Assembly (NCBI GenBank): GCA_006386115.1
Contig: VFIW01000002.1
Location: 744,001-808,000 of the forward strand
DNA: 64,000 nt
Origin: Globisporangium splendens
Lineage: Eukaryota > Oomycota > Peronosporomycetes > Pythiales > Pythiaceae
Direction of reading: 5' to 3'
The notes under the pieces were generated by a model. That model had not been told where the DNA came from. It saw only the letters and a program-made list of their open reading frames with translations, and did no database searches. A program made the position numbers and the translations under genes. Positions 42,072 to 52,236 of this stretch are shown piece by piece (within the stretch, counting starts at the first letter, position 1; each line of letters starts with the position of its first letter).

Positions 42072-44123
42072 CTATCCTGTGATCACTCGGACACCCAGCG
42101 TCGACACTCGATGCACGGCCATGTCGCCAGGCTGCGCGATGAACATCATGTTGATCGGCACGTCCATGCTCGACGAGATCCACTGCACGACGGCCGGTTC
42201 AAACACGCCTTTCACCGAGATGAAGTCGATCTTGAGCTTGGGGTAAATGGTGTCGAAGAGCGCGACAATGTTCTGGAACTCCGTCAGTGCTGCCGTGTGC
42301 GCGCTGACGCGTCCGCCGCTTTCGCCACCATCGTTCACCTCACCGTTAAACACGTGCACGATACGCAGGTTGTGGGTCAGTTCGTTCTTGCGCACGTACA
42401 GGATCGCTTTGTTGATAATCGTCATGTCGGCATGCTTGCAAAAGTAGATGATCGGCGCGACCTTGATATTCATGATTGCCTTTGTGATCGTGCGTCCACC
42501 ACGTGCCCCAGTCCGATGATGCGTTAAGCCCGCTGTAAGCGGGAGCGGAGAGGGTGAGACGCCGCCAGCCGTGTTGTCTGCACTTCTAGACGTCAAGCGT
42601 GACGGGAAGAATCGCTTCATCACGACGAGAGCGACGCGCAGAATCTCCACGCGAGTCATCATGACCATCATCACGAAGCCCACGACGATCAGGTAGATGG
42701 CAAAGTACATCAAGATCTTTGGATCGCCGAGCAGGATCGCGAGAATGCCGACGAAGACGAACAGGAACCCCATGATGCACGTCCACCACGGCGCAAACAC
42801 GTCGCGCGGGATCTCAGATCGTTTGGTCTTCAGTACCATGCACCCAAAGGCAAACAGCGCCATGAGACCCAGGAACGCGTACGAGTACACGCCCGACAGG
42901 ATCGACGTGTCGGCGTTCAGCAGCAGCACAAGGCTCGACGCCAGCACAAAGTACGAGAGGATGATGCTGTGGTTCGTCCCGCGACACTTGTTCTGCTTCA
43001 TGAGGAACGCTGGCAGCACGCGATCGAACGCGAGACGCCGCACAAGACCAGTGATGCCCACGTACGATGTCAGCACGGCGCCAGAGAGCACGATGGCGGC
43101 ATCGATTGCGACCCAGAGCTCGAGCCAGCGGCCGCCAGCGACGCGGCCCATTTCTGCGAGCACCGTGTCTTTCTTCGTAATGATCTCGCTCAGAGGGAGC
43201 ACGCCAAGCGCCATGAACGACAGCACCGTGTTGAAAAACGTCACGAACGCCCACATGTTGCGCAGCGTTTTGCGGAACACACCCGGCTGCTGCTGCTCGA
43301 CAAACTGCGCCGACGATTCAAAGCCCGTGATCCCGAGCAACGCGGCGCCAAAGCCAAAGAAGATCGCGGCAAACACGTTCGAGTCGATGGTGCGGCCGGC
43401 GAAGTCTACCTCCGGGAGACTCGTGTGCATGTTGTCCGAGAAAATCGACGGGTGTTGGATCGTGTACACGAGGCACACGACGCTGAGCATCGACAGCGTG
43501 AGGACGTGGAAAAAGAAAATGGCGGTCGCGACGACCGCGGACTCCGAGATGCCAATCAGGTTGAGCACAGCAAACGCGAACAGCAATCCAATCGTCCAGG
43601 GTACGACCGGCAAGTCGATCTGCGTCTTGAGGTAGTTGATCGCCGATGTGCCAGAGACAACGCCCGTGGCCAAGTACGAGATGATGCCGAGAGCAGCGCC
43701 AAACGCGGCGAATCGCTTCGACGTCGTGTTGAGCAGCACGTTGTACGAGCCGCCGTTCAGCGGGATCGCTGTCACGACTTCTTCGTAGATGAACCGGAAA
43801 AAGTACAACACGATCGACACGAGGATCAGAGGGATCGGCATGAGCTTCCCGGACTTCACGGCGACGAGCCCAGACGAGTAGAGCACGCTTGAGAGGATAT
43901 CATTGCCACAGATCGCGGTCGACGGCCACTGGCTCAGCTGGTGCTTGGGCTGCGCGAGTCTTTCGCGAATCGCTTGCAGTTCATCGTCAGGCACCGTGAC
44001 GTCCTGGGACGAGCCCATGTCTGGGTACGTCCAAATGGGACCTCGCGGCTCGACGGGCTCCGTTATCTGGACTTGGATCGTGCGCTGGCGGAGCTTGGGC
44101 GAGAACGACGCGAGCGCCGGCGT
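42072..44123. repeat. Inverted repeat block shared by permeases A and A'
   Basis: These 2,052 bp match the reverse complement of 60585-62636. I found about five single-base differences by eye. Identity begins at codon 18 of A (17 of A') and ends at the stop codon. Sequence on both sides is far more diverged. Confidence 0.85.
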
Positions 44124-44174
44124 ACCGATGCCCGCGTAGTATTTGGGCGTGGGGCTGTCGTCCGTGCTCGTCAT
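42072..44174 (-). CDS. APC-superfamily permease A
   Basis: 700 aa from ATG 44174. A hydrophilic N-terminus of about 90 residues leads into STAICGNDILSSVLY (first membrane helix, the unwound substrate-binding motif of APC transporters). About 12 membrane segments follow, with IPLNGGSYN, GFGAALLGITGFESSAQF and SYVGITGLVRRL. A soluble C-terminal domain of roughly 130 residues (from APIIYFCKHADMTI to the end) closes the protein. The family moves amino acids, polyamines or K+ with protons. The substrate cannot be read from sequence, and the cytosolic tail recalls bacterial KimA-type K+ transporters (inference). It is nearly identical to A' (60537-62636) from codon 18 to the stop, with one amino-acid difference in that part (Gly/Asp in VFNGEV). 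Confidence 0.9.
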   Translation of the reverse strand: MTSTDDSPTPKYYAGIGTPALASFSPKLRQRTIQVQITEPVEPRGPIWTYPDMGSSQDVTVPDDELQAIRERLAQPKHQLSQWPSTAICGNDILSSVLYSSGLVAVKSGKLMPIPLILVSIVLYFFRFIYEEVVTAIPLNGGSYNVLLNTTSKRFAAFGAALGIISYLATGVVSGTSAINYLKTQIDLPVVPWTIGLLFAFAVLNLIGISESAVVATAIFFFHVLTLSMLSVVCLVYTIQHPSIFSDNMHTSLPEVDFAGRTIDSNVFAAIFFGFGAALLGITGFESSAQFVEQQQPGVFRKTLRNMWAFVTFFNTVLSFMALGVLPLSEIITKKDTVLAEMGRVAGGRWLELWVAIDAAIVLSGAVLTSYVGITGLVRRLAFDRVLPAFLMKQNKCRGTNHSIILSYFVLASSLVLLLNADTSILSGVYSYAFLGLMALFAFGCMVLKTKRSEIPRDVFAPWWTCIMGFLFVFVGILAILLGDPKILMYFAIYLIVVGFVMMVMMTRVEILRVALVVMKRFFPSRLTSRSADNTAGGVSPSPLPLTAGLTHHRTGARGGRTITKAIMNIKVAPIIYFCKHADMTIINKAILYVRKNELTHNLRIVHVFNGEVNDGGESGGRVSAHTAALTEFQNIVALFDTIYPKLKIDFISVKGVFEPAVVQWISSSMDVPINMMFIAQPGDMAVHRVSTLGVRVITG

Positions 44175-45433
44175 AGCGGTGGCTCAGGAGGCTAGAGCGC
44201 GGCGGAGAAAGATCGGGAATGATGAGAATCTGAAACAAGTGCTGGACGGAGCTCAAGATTTTTGTCGACCCTTGTGAGACGTGTGAGAATGAGTGAATGT
44301 GTTTGAGTTAACTAAAAACAGTAGACTGTCCGGATACTGGAAACAGCTGGCATTGTGGATGCACAGACTAATCGGCGATTATGGACGGTTTATGCAGCTG
44401 CTAAATGCTAAAATATCCGATTAGGCAGTTATGCAGAGTGATCAGTCCTAAGTTAGGACTAATCATTATTTTCACATTTTCAAGACTTCAAAATTGGTTT
44501 TGAAATCTTGCAAAGGCATTGCCACCAAGAGATCTGTTTTGCTATTGGGACACGTGTGGAAATGGATGGACGTGGTGGATGGACTTTAAATGGAGAGAAG
44601 ATTCATGTATTTGGTGAAGCGCTTCGCCAATTCCGTCAGCGTCGGCAATAGAAGCGGGCTGCGCGACAGCCTTATGAGCCTAGACTAAGCTAAACGAACC
44701 AGGGCTTCTTATGTAGCATATTCGCACACGTCCAATCATAGTGTCATTGGCATCTGTGATGTAGTTCGTTCACTTTCGCTGGTCTTGAGCGAACGCGCGT
44801 AGGAATTTGAAGTCAATCCGGTTCATTGAGGGAGAAGTTGAAAAAAGAGAAAAAATGCTTGAGGCGAGGAATGAGTCCATCAACATTTTCAGTTCACACA
44901 CCAAGCCTCGCACGTGATACCTCTTCTGCAAGTCACCTGCTTCGGTGAGGAAAAACTGCAAAACGCACGTGGAGAATTCGAGATTCCGTAGTGAGCAGAG
45001 CCACCACCGATGCATGGAAAGCGGCAGCTTCCTGTGGACTTTTTTCTTGATTATTGCCTCCGATTCGTCTTTTTTCTCACGAAAACAGACAACATACGCA
45101 GACACATGGTCTCCATGAGGAGATTACCACTGGGTAGGTGCTTGGGAATGTGTTGGAGCTCATTTCAGCTGTTTCGTGGCCCCCAACAGCATTTTGCTGA
45201 TCTCCAATAATTCTGTGGCTACACATGAGACGAGCTTTTCTGGATTTTTCTCACGTTGCTGAGTCGGGCCAATTGAAGGGAGATGAGTCTCACGTGACAC
45301 AAACAACTGCCAGTGCATCTTTTCGCGTTTACTGCAACTGTAGAGTGTACACGTTGAAGCACTACACCATATATTTTGCACTATTACAGTTGTGTACATG
45401 TTATTGCTGTGTACCTAGAGCATCTCGGACTGT
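44175..45433. other. Spacer between permeases A and B (left arm)
   Basis: 1.26 kb with no gene. The part at about 45020-45160 matches the reverse complement of about 58935-59070 (for example the CGGCAGC..CTTGATTA and CATGAGGAGATT words), so the spacer is a diverged mirror of the right-arm spacer. It lacks the RNase H gene found there. Confidence 0.55.
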
Positions 45434-47467
45434 CTAGGCTGTGATGATACGGATGCCCGAGGTGGACACCTTGTGGGCCGCAAAGTTGCTCGGCTGCTTG
45501 ATGAACATCATGTTCTTGGGCACCTTCATGGACTCGGCGATCCACTCGACGACAGCGGGCGTGAACTCGCCCTCGACCGACACAAAGTCGATGCGCAGCT
45601 TCGGGTACATGTGGTCGAAGAGCGCGATCGTCTGCTCGAACGCCGCGAGCACTGACGCGTCAGCTTCTTCGTCGCCGTACACGTGGATGATGCGCAGGTT
45701 GTGGGTCTGCTCGTTGTTGCGCACGTACACGATGGCCTTGTTGAGGATCGTCAGGTCCGGGCTCTTGGCGAAGAAGATGATCGGCGTCTGGTTGATCTCG
45801 ACGATGGCTCTGGTGATCGTTTGGCCACCACGCGCGCCGGTGTGGTTGTGCGGCATCGTGAGCTCAGTCCCAGCGAGCTTGGTGCTTTTGGACGGCGCCA
45901 CTTTCTTCATGATGCCGAGGATGCACTTCAAGATGGTCACACGTTCGAGCATCACGAAAATCACGAGAGCGACCACGATAAAGTACATGGCAAAGTACAT
46001 CAGCACCTTCGGGTCACCAAGCAAGTTGGCGAGGATCGCGATCACGATCATAAGGAACCCACACACGACGGACCCCCAAGACGCGTGCACGTCGCGTGGC
46101 ATCTCGGCGCGCTTCCCCTTGAGCAGCATGCACCCGCACGCGAAGAGCCCCATGAGACCCAGGAACGCGTACGTGTACACGCCATTGAGCACGGTAGCAT
46201 CGGCGTTCAACACGATCACGAGGCTCGAAGACAGCAAAAAGTACAAGAAGATGATGTAGTGCGTCGTGCCGCGCAGCTTGTTGGTCTTCGCAAGGAACGC
46301 CGGGAGCACGCGATCGTTCGAGAGACGACGAACGAGACCGCAGATGCCCACGTACGACGTCAGCACAGCACCAGCGAGCACAACGAACGCGTCAACACAC
46401 ACCCACACCTCGAGCCATTTGCCAGCCGTCACGAAAGCGGTTTTCGCGAGCAGCGCCTCAGAGCTCGCGTAGATCTCTTCCATCGGCAGTACAGCCAAAA
46501 TACCGATGGCGAGCGTGAAGTTGAAGAACGACGCAAAGCCCCACATGTTGCGCAGCGTCTTGCGGAACACTCCTGGTACTTGTTCCTCGACAAACTGCGC
46601 CGACGTTTCAAAGCCCGTGATGCCGAGCATCGAGGCGCCAAAGCCAAAGAAGATCGCCGTAAACACATTGCCGTGCAGCATGGAGCCAGCAAAGTCGACT
46701 TCCGGGAACTCCGAGTGCATGTTGTCGCGGAACACGTGCGTGTGCTGAAAACCATACACAATGCAAGAGAACAAGAGCACCGAGAGCACGAGCACGTGGT
46801 GGAAGAACATCACCATCGCGACGCGCGAGCTCTCGGTGATGCCCATGAACGCCAGCACGGCGAACGCGAAGAGCAGGACGACCACGGACCCGACCGTCGG
46901 GATGTCGACTTGCTGGCGAAGGTAGTTGACGCCTGACGTACTTGACACGACGCCTGTGGCCACGTATGACAGGATACCGAGGCAGGCTGCGACCGACGCC
47001 GTACGCTTGGACGTCGTGTTGAGCAGCCCGTTGTAGGACCCGCCGTTCAGTGGGATCGCCGTCACGACCTCTTCGTAGATGAACCGGAAGAAATAGAGCA
47101 CAGCAGCCACGAGGAGCAGCGGGATCGGCATCAGCTTGCCCGCCTTGAGAGACACCGACGAAGCCGAGTACAACACACTGGACAGGATATCGTTGCCACA
47201 GATCGCGGTCGACGGCCACTCGCCGAGCAGGTGCTTGGGTTTGCTCAGTCGCTCTTCCATGGCGCGAAGCTCGTTTTCCGGCACATGGACATGGTGGGCG
47301 CTGCCGCCACCGGGGTACTTCCACACGGGACCCTTGACCGCATTCTCGACGACGTCGATCTCGAGTCTGCGGTGACGAACCATAGGAGGCTGGAGGCGAC
47401 CGGACGACGACGAACCTTGACGTGGAGTCGACACTGCCTGGTAGCTTGCTGGATCACTGAACGCCAT
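45434..47467 (-). CDS. APC-superfamily permease B
   Basis: 677 aa from ATG 47467 (MAFSDPASYQAV). It has the same architecture as A: soluble N-terminus, STAICGNDILSSVLY, about 12 membrane segments including IPLNGGSYN and GITGFETSAQF, and a C-terminal cytosolic domain from PIIFFAKSPDLTI. It is clearly a paralogue of A and closest to B' (56669-58702). B and B' differ by about 29 residues, which fall at 163, 186, 220-242, 310-332 and 426-476, mostly inside membrane helices. The N-terminal about 160 and C-terminal about 200 residues are identical, also at the DNA level where checked. Confidence 0.9.
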   Translation of the reverse strand: MAFSDPASYQAVSTPRQGSSSSGRLQPPMVRHRRLEIDVVENAVKGPVWKYPGGGSAHHVHVPENELRAMEERLSKPKHLLGEWPSTAICGNDILSSVLYSASSVSLKAGKLMPIPLLLVAAVLYFFRFIYEEVVTAIPLNGGSYNGLLNTTSKRTASVAACLGILSYVATGVVSSTSGVNYLRQQVDIPTVGSVVVLLFAFAVLAFMGITESSRVAMVMFFHHVLVLSVLLFSCIVYGFQHTHVFRDNMHSEFPEVDFAGSMLHGNVFTAIFFGFGASMLGITGFETSAQFVEEQVPGVFRKTLRNMWGFASFFNFTLAIGILAVLPMEEIYASSEALLAKTAFVTAGKWLEVWVCVDAFVVLAGAVLTSYVGICGLVRRLSNDRVLPAFLAKTNKLRGTTHYIIFLYFLLSSSLVIVLNADATVLNGVYTYAFLGLMGLFACGCMLLKGKRAEMPRDVHASWGSVVCGFLMIVIAILANLLGDPKVLMYFAMYFIVVALVIFVMLERVTILKCILGIMKKVAPSKSTKLAGTELTMPHNHTGARGGQTITRAIVEINQTPIIFFAKSPDLTILNKAIVYVRNNEQTHNLRIIHVYGDEEADASVLAAFEQTIALFDHMYPKLRIDFVSVEGEFTPAVVEWIAESMKVPKNMMFIKQPSNFAAHKVSTSGIRIITA

Positions 47468-47847
47468 TGTTGATCGAATCGAATTGCAGCAACGACTGGT
47501 AAAGGTAGAATCCGGATGGAGAGACTGCGCTTGAGGCTAGCGGGACAGACGATTGCTGGACGCGCTGCAAAATGGAAAGTGAACCAAGTGCGCTCCAAAG
47601 TAGCTTCTCGCATCATCAGCACACACCCAAGAGAGAAAGTCGATCCTTTTGCTCCTTGGTCGCTTTTGATTGGCTCTCGTGATGTGAAATTCGCACATGA
47701 TTGGCTCAAATGGATTGAGCTCACTTCGGAGATGAACTTGTGTTCACCTGGCAGTTTGTGAGATTCGCCGTACACACGGTGGTTTCGTCTCTCCTGCTCT
47801 CGTGAATGCGCTTGACTGGGTATTTGTATGCCAGACGCTGCCACCAC

Positions 47848-48430
47848 GTCATTCCGCCTGAAGACTCGTCTCGGAGCTGACCTACAAGCTCTTTACCGAC
47901 ACAGTAGGTACACTCGGTGTAGGTAAGCGGGTGGTTTTTCCATCCTGGACAGCGCCTTTGGTGGATCGCAGAATGCCGAAATGTCATTCCGCCCGCCACA
48001 ATCGAAAGAGAAAGCAGATGGCCATGGTTCCACCAACCGGAAATGGGTGGTTTTCCCATCCTGGACTGCGAATGCCTCATTCAATGCAGAATCCCTGATG
48101 GACAATGGGATCACGTGCGCGACGCGTCATCCCTCCTCACAGGTCCACTTTCTGTTTCTTGAAGCGACCCGGGTGGTTTTCCCCTCCTGAGCAGAAGCTC
48201 CTCGTCAAGCGAAATGTGCTCATGGAAGTTCGACGAGGAGGTCCAACGTGTCATCCCTCCCTCCGTTCGTTGTCGACATCGTCCAAAGGCGGGACGCCAC
48301 AAGAGAGAAGTTCTGACCACTACCGCTATTCAAATCGGAAGCGAGGCAGGGTGAGCTGACAACATGGTGTTTCCATCCCTGGATCCCCCAGTATTTGCTT
48401 TAACTCGCACGATGTCATTCCGCCCGTTCG
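47848..48430. repeat. Diverged tandem repeat, about 125-160 bp units
   Basis: The word GTCATTCCGCC or GTCATCCCTCC recurs at 47848, 47983, 48126, 48250 and 48413. A second word GGTGGTTTTCCCATCCTG recurs at about 47929, 48047 and 48173 in fixed phase. A mirror copy lies at about 55957-56200. No ORF runs through it. Confidence 0.7.
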
Positions 48431-49159
48431 CCGTCGAGCTCTTTCTTTGTCTGCACGTTGGTTGCACCATGTACACTGCAGATGTGTGTTTTCGTGCGAG
48501 GCAGTGGGTGAAAAAGGAAAGGCTCCGTCACATGCGAGGGAGGGTCTGGGGGATCTTCAAACACGTCGAACTTGCGGTTTTCATATTTTGGAAGAAGTGA
48601 GCTTGAAAGGAGGAAAAGCACAGGAGTGCGTTTAATCGTTTCTGCTTTTTCTGCTTTTTCTGCTTTTTCTGCTTCATGCAACCGAGAGCATCCAACGAAG
48701 AATATTGCTGATGCAGCTGCGAATGCATTTGGTGACTTTTTGGTGGCAGTCTTTACGCCATACAACATGATGACCGCAGAAGAAAGTTGGAGAGGAAGAT
48801 ACATATTAGGCATCCAGAAGGTCTTTGGCAGTATGCATACTGAATGCAATGCAGACAAGAATCGGAGGAGGCATGCTGCTCTTTTTGCATGCAACTTTTC
48901 TGTGTAAATATGGTTCAAGTGCGTTGGGTTCAGGATTTTAGAATAAAACCTAATGTTTTTGCTCAATGCGGTTTTACTGGTAGTTTTGAAATGATTAGTC
49001 CGCTGTTCGCTGTTCGCCATCTCGATCTCTTTGACAATGGATGAATGGCAGCACTCTAATGTCGGCTTTGATTGTTTCAATAATGAGCACATTATAGATT
49101 GACGTTCAACAGCACTCGGTCGGCATGAGAACAAATCCAGGCATCGAAAAGTACCTCCG

Positions 49160-49440
49160 AGGCAACACTTGATGTCGTTTGACCAGCCAGCGTGGCTGCA
49201 ATCTTCTGTGAGAGCAACCACTCACATCTACACAGTACTGCAAATGCGCATGAGCGTGCTAACCTGGAGTTCGTATGAAAACGTTTCTGCAGTGTTGCCT
49301 TGAAACTGCATGAACATATTTGCTCATTGTTGGATGCAGTTGGTTCTATTTGAAATGACGTTGAGCGATGGCTTGCAATATTGCACCGACCACAACCTGG
49401 ATTTTCCGTGCCAGAGAAAAGCCGAAATGGTGCTTGATGA
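49160..49440 (+). repeat. Dispersed repeat, copy 1
   Basis: Shared words in the same order as copy 2: GGCAACACTTGATG, GTGGCTGCAATCTTCTGT, GTATGAAAACGTTTCTGCAG and TTTTCCGTGCCAGAGAAA. Identity is roughly 70-80 percent with indels. Confidence 0.55.
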
Positions 49441-49941
49441 GTGTGAGAGAAAAAGAGCATGCGGTTAGTCGAAACAGATGCGCCGCTGTTTCTGAAGCAC
49501 TTTCTCTCGAATGCACAGCGCAAAAGCACTCCCAAGGCAACTCGTGTCGAGTCTTGAGAAGCGCATATTGTCAAAAGAATGTGCTCGGAAAGTTGAGAGC
49601 ATTTGGCTTGGGTTTGCCGTTGGGATGGGATCTGATCGGGCTCAGGCGTGTCAACAAGAGAAGCAGGAAGTATCACAAGGATCTAATCATTTTTTCCTAG
49701 ATCGTCAATGCGAGATTTGCTACGTATCTGCCTGCCCCTTGTCAGTTGCAGGCGCAGGGCAAGTTGTGCAACAGCAAAGGCATGATTGGCTGCTGTGGCA
49801 CAAGGTTCATGCATCCAAACGATAAACAAGCTGGGTGAACTGCACTTCGAGAATGTGGCCGCGCAGGATCGCTTCGAAATGCTATCGAAAGCGGACACCT
49901 GATCATCCACTTTTGGAAGAAGCGTGCTGTCGGACAGGAGA

Positions 49942-49964
49942 AGAGAGAGAGAGAGAGAGAGAGA
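49942..49964. repeat. GA dinucleotide microsatellite
   Basis: A 23-bp AG/GA run in intergenic DNA. Confidence 0.9.
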
Positions 49965-50314
49965 AGTGGGCGGGTGCACCTGTCTTCTCTTTTTCTTCTG
50001 CTGTCTCCTGTACACGTCCAATGCTATCGTTACTGTCGCTGCGAGTGCACTGGGTGGCTCTTCTTAACAGCAGAATTCACGTGAGAAGTGACGGCTGCAC
50101 GATGGACGCATCAAACGCAGCGGTCGAGAGAGAAAGACTTGGGCGAGGTGTGGAATGCGTACGGCGAAATGAGAACCCAGTCTGTGGATTCTGTTCCATT
50201 TTGGCACACACAGCTCAAGTTTTTAGAATAAAACCAACCGAGTTACTTTGCTAAATATTGTCTATTTGTGGCTGTTCGCCGTTTAACACACCTGCGTTTG
50301 TTTGCTTGTCGATA

Positions 50315-50610
50315 CGTGCCTCACAGGAGGCAGCACTTGATGCCTCGATGCTGATCGTTGTGGCTGCAACCTTCTGTAAGAATGTCCAGGCACAAGTGTG
50401 ACTGAGGATGGTTGCGAGTGTTTGGTATAAAAACATTTCTGCAGGGTTGCTTTTTTTAACCCCATTTGAAAGGGGTTAATCCCTCCAATGCGAAGAATCT
50501 GGGTTTTATCTGAAAAACCACTTTGAACAACTTTTGGTGTTTATGAGCAATGCTGCACGAAACACACTCGAGATTTTCGGTGCTAGAGAAAGGCTGGATT
50601 GGTGTTTGGT
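50315..50610 (+). repeat. Dispersed repeat, copy 2
   Basis: Direct-repeat partner of 49160-49440 (GGCAGCACTTGATG, GTGGCTGCAACCTTCTGT, GTATAAAAACATTTCTGCAG, TTTTCGGTGCTAGAGAAA). Its right part also pairs with an inverted copy at about 55520-55640. Confidence 0.55.
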
Positions 50611-50815
50611 CGGCAGCTGAGTGCAAAATGCGATTGCAGATGAGACATCGCATTTTGTCTTTTATTGTTGCAACGTGACCTGTTTTGCGATATGTAAATG
50701 GATACGCTCCACGAAAGGACACGACCTCCAAATCCTTCCATAATCGCAGAGCTCAATTAGAACTTTCGCATTTGCGATTCAGCGCCGCTTATCTCAAGCC
50801 CAGAGACGCAGGGTC

Positions 50816-52236
50816 ATGCCGCGCATCACGGTGGAGCTGCTGCGCAAGCGCTCGGAGCACAACGAGGGCATCATCTCGACGCTCGAGGAGATCTCGCTGT
50901 ACCAGGAGGAGCTCGAGCGCATCGAGGTCATCGGCACGCTCTGTCGCAAGCTGCGCATTCTGTACCTGCAGAACAACATCATCGAGAAGATCGAGGACCT
51001 CACGCACATGAAGAAGCTCCGGTACCTCAACCTCGCGCTCAACAACGTGAGCAAGATCGAAGGACTCGCGGCGTGCAAGTTTCTCAATAAACTCGATCGG
51101 ACCGTCAACTTTATCGACTTTGACACCCTGGAAGAGAACATCGTAAGTGGGTTTGTGCTGCATTTTGCTACCGTGGTTGCTAGCATGAACGATATGCTAA
51201 ATTGCTTGTTCTCGCATCTGTTTCATGCGTATTTGGCAGGACCATTTGAAGCCTTTGCAGCATTTGCGCGAGTTATATGTTCGGGAACCCCTGCCAGTCG
51301 AATTGACCTGACGGGTTCCCAGAGTACGTGATTGTGTCATTGCCGCAATTACAGTCACTCGATGGTAAGGATATCCACGAGAGCGATCGTATCAAAGCGC
51401 TGCAGGTGTTTAAGGAGCGGCAGCGATACGTGCGCGAACAGGCTGCTCGCGTTAGAGCGAAGAAACCAGAAAAAGCGAAGGCAAAAGAACAAGAAAATCA
51501 ATCCGACATTGAAGCCGACGTGATCGAGGTGACCACGAACGGAGCTACAGACATTTCCAGCCCAGATGACTTTATCGAGAAGCCAAAGAAGAAGTCGGTG
51601 TTCAAATCAAATGAAAAGGTGCCGCCCAAAGTCACGGGAACCCTGCGACTCACGCTTCCGAAGGCGCATGTTTCAGAGACGCAGAAGCTTCGCGCGTAGC
51701 TGAAACGTGAAGAACTCGAGCGAGAAGCCAAGAAAACGGACAAGGCGCGACGTCAGAAGATGAAAGGCGATACTGGTGATGCGACTGATAACGCGCAGAG
51801 AACGCGCACGTTCGCGAATCAGCGCATCGCGTTGTCAGACGAGGTATCCGAAAAGCTGCTCTCAGGGTCCATTTGTTCACGATTTTGGCTGAGTATTTTT
51901 CTTCTTCTCTGTGGTCTACTGCAGATATTGGACGCCGCTAATAATGAGAAAAGAAAACCACCAAGAACTCGGACCAATGCCGTGAACATCCGCGGTCTCG
52001 TACCCAAGGCGAAAAACAACCAAGACGACGAGAGTGAGTCTTCACTGTCTAGCAGCCAACCCAAGACCATTGCAACGAAAGTCAGTGGGAGGAAGTGCAC
52101 TGGCGGAACGGAAGAACCTCAATTCGAGAACATCTCCGACATGGATCGAGAAGACGGCCAAGACGAAGCGGATGCCCCGCCTCCTCTACTTTCGAGAGAG
52201 ATATTACGAGAAAGGACGCTGGAATTTGCTTTTTAG
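50816..52236 (+). pseudogene. DNAAF11: DNAAF11/LRRC6 (axonemal dynein assembly factor) pseudogene
   Basis: The N-terminal leucine-rich repeats are intact (MPRITVELLRKRSEHNEG, LCRKLRILYLQNNIIEKIED, LRYLNLALNNVSKIEGL). Exon 1 ends at 51142, and a 97-bp intron follows (51143-51239). Exon 2 opens HLKPLQHLRELYV but then loses frame near 51281, before GNPCQSN, and has TGA at 51304-51306 where family logic expects Trp. The frame then continues VIVSLPQLQSLDGKDIHESDRIKALQ to a third break, TAG at 51697-51699. The CS-like domain normally between the linker and TGTLRLTLPKA appears deleted. The conserved acidic C-terminus survives (PQFENISDMD..APPPLL). The normal protein pre-assembles dynein arms for flagella. 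Confidence 0.8.

Larger units (their letters stand above)
48431..50815. other. Intergenic region with dispersed repeat copies
   Basis: About 2.4 kb without a supported gene. Segments at about 49160-49440 and 50315-50610 are direct repeats of each other. A GA microsatellite (49942-49964) and a TTCTGCTTTT triplet-like repeat (about 48648-48672) are present. The short ORFs show no domains. Confidence 0.45.
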
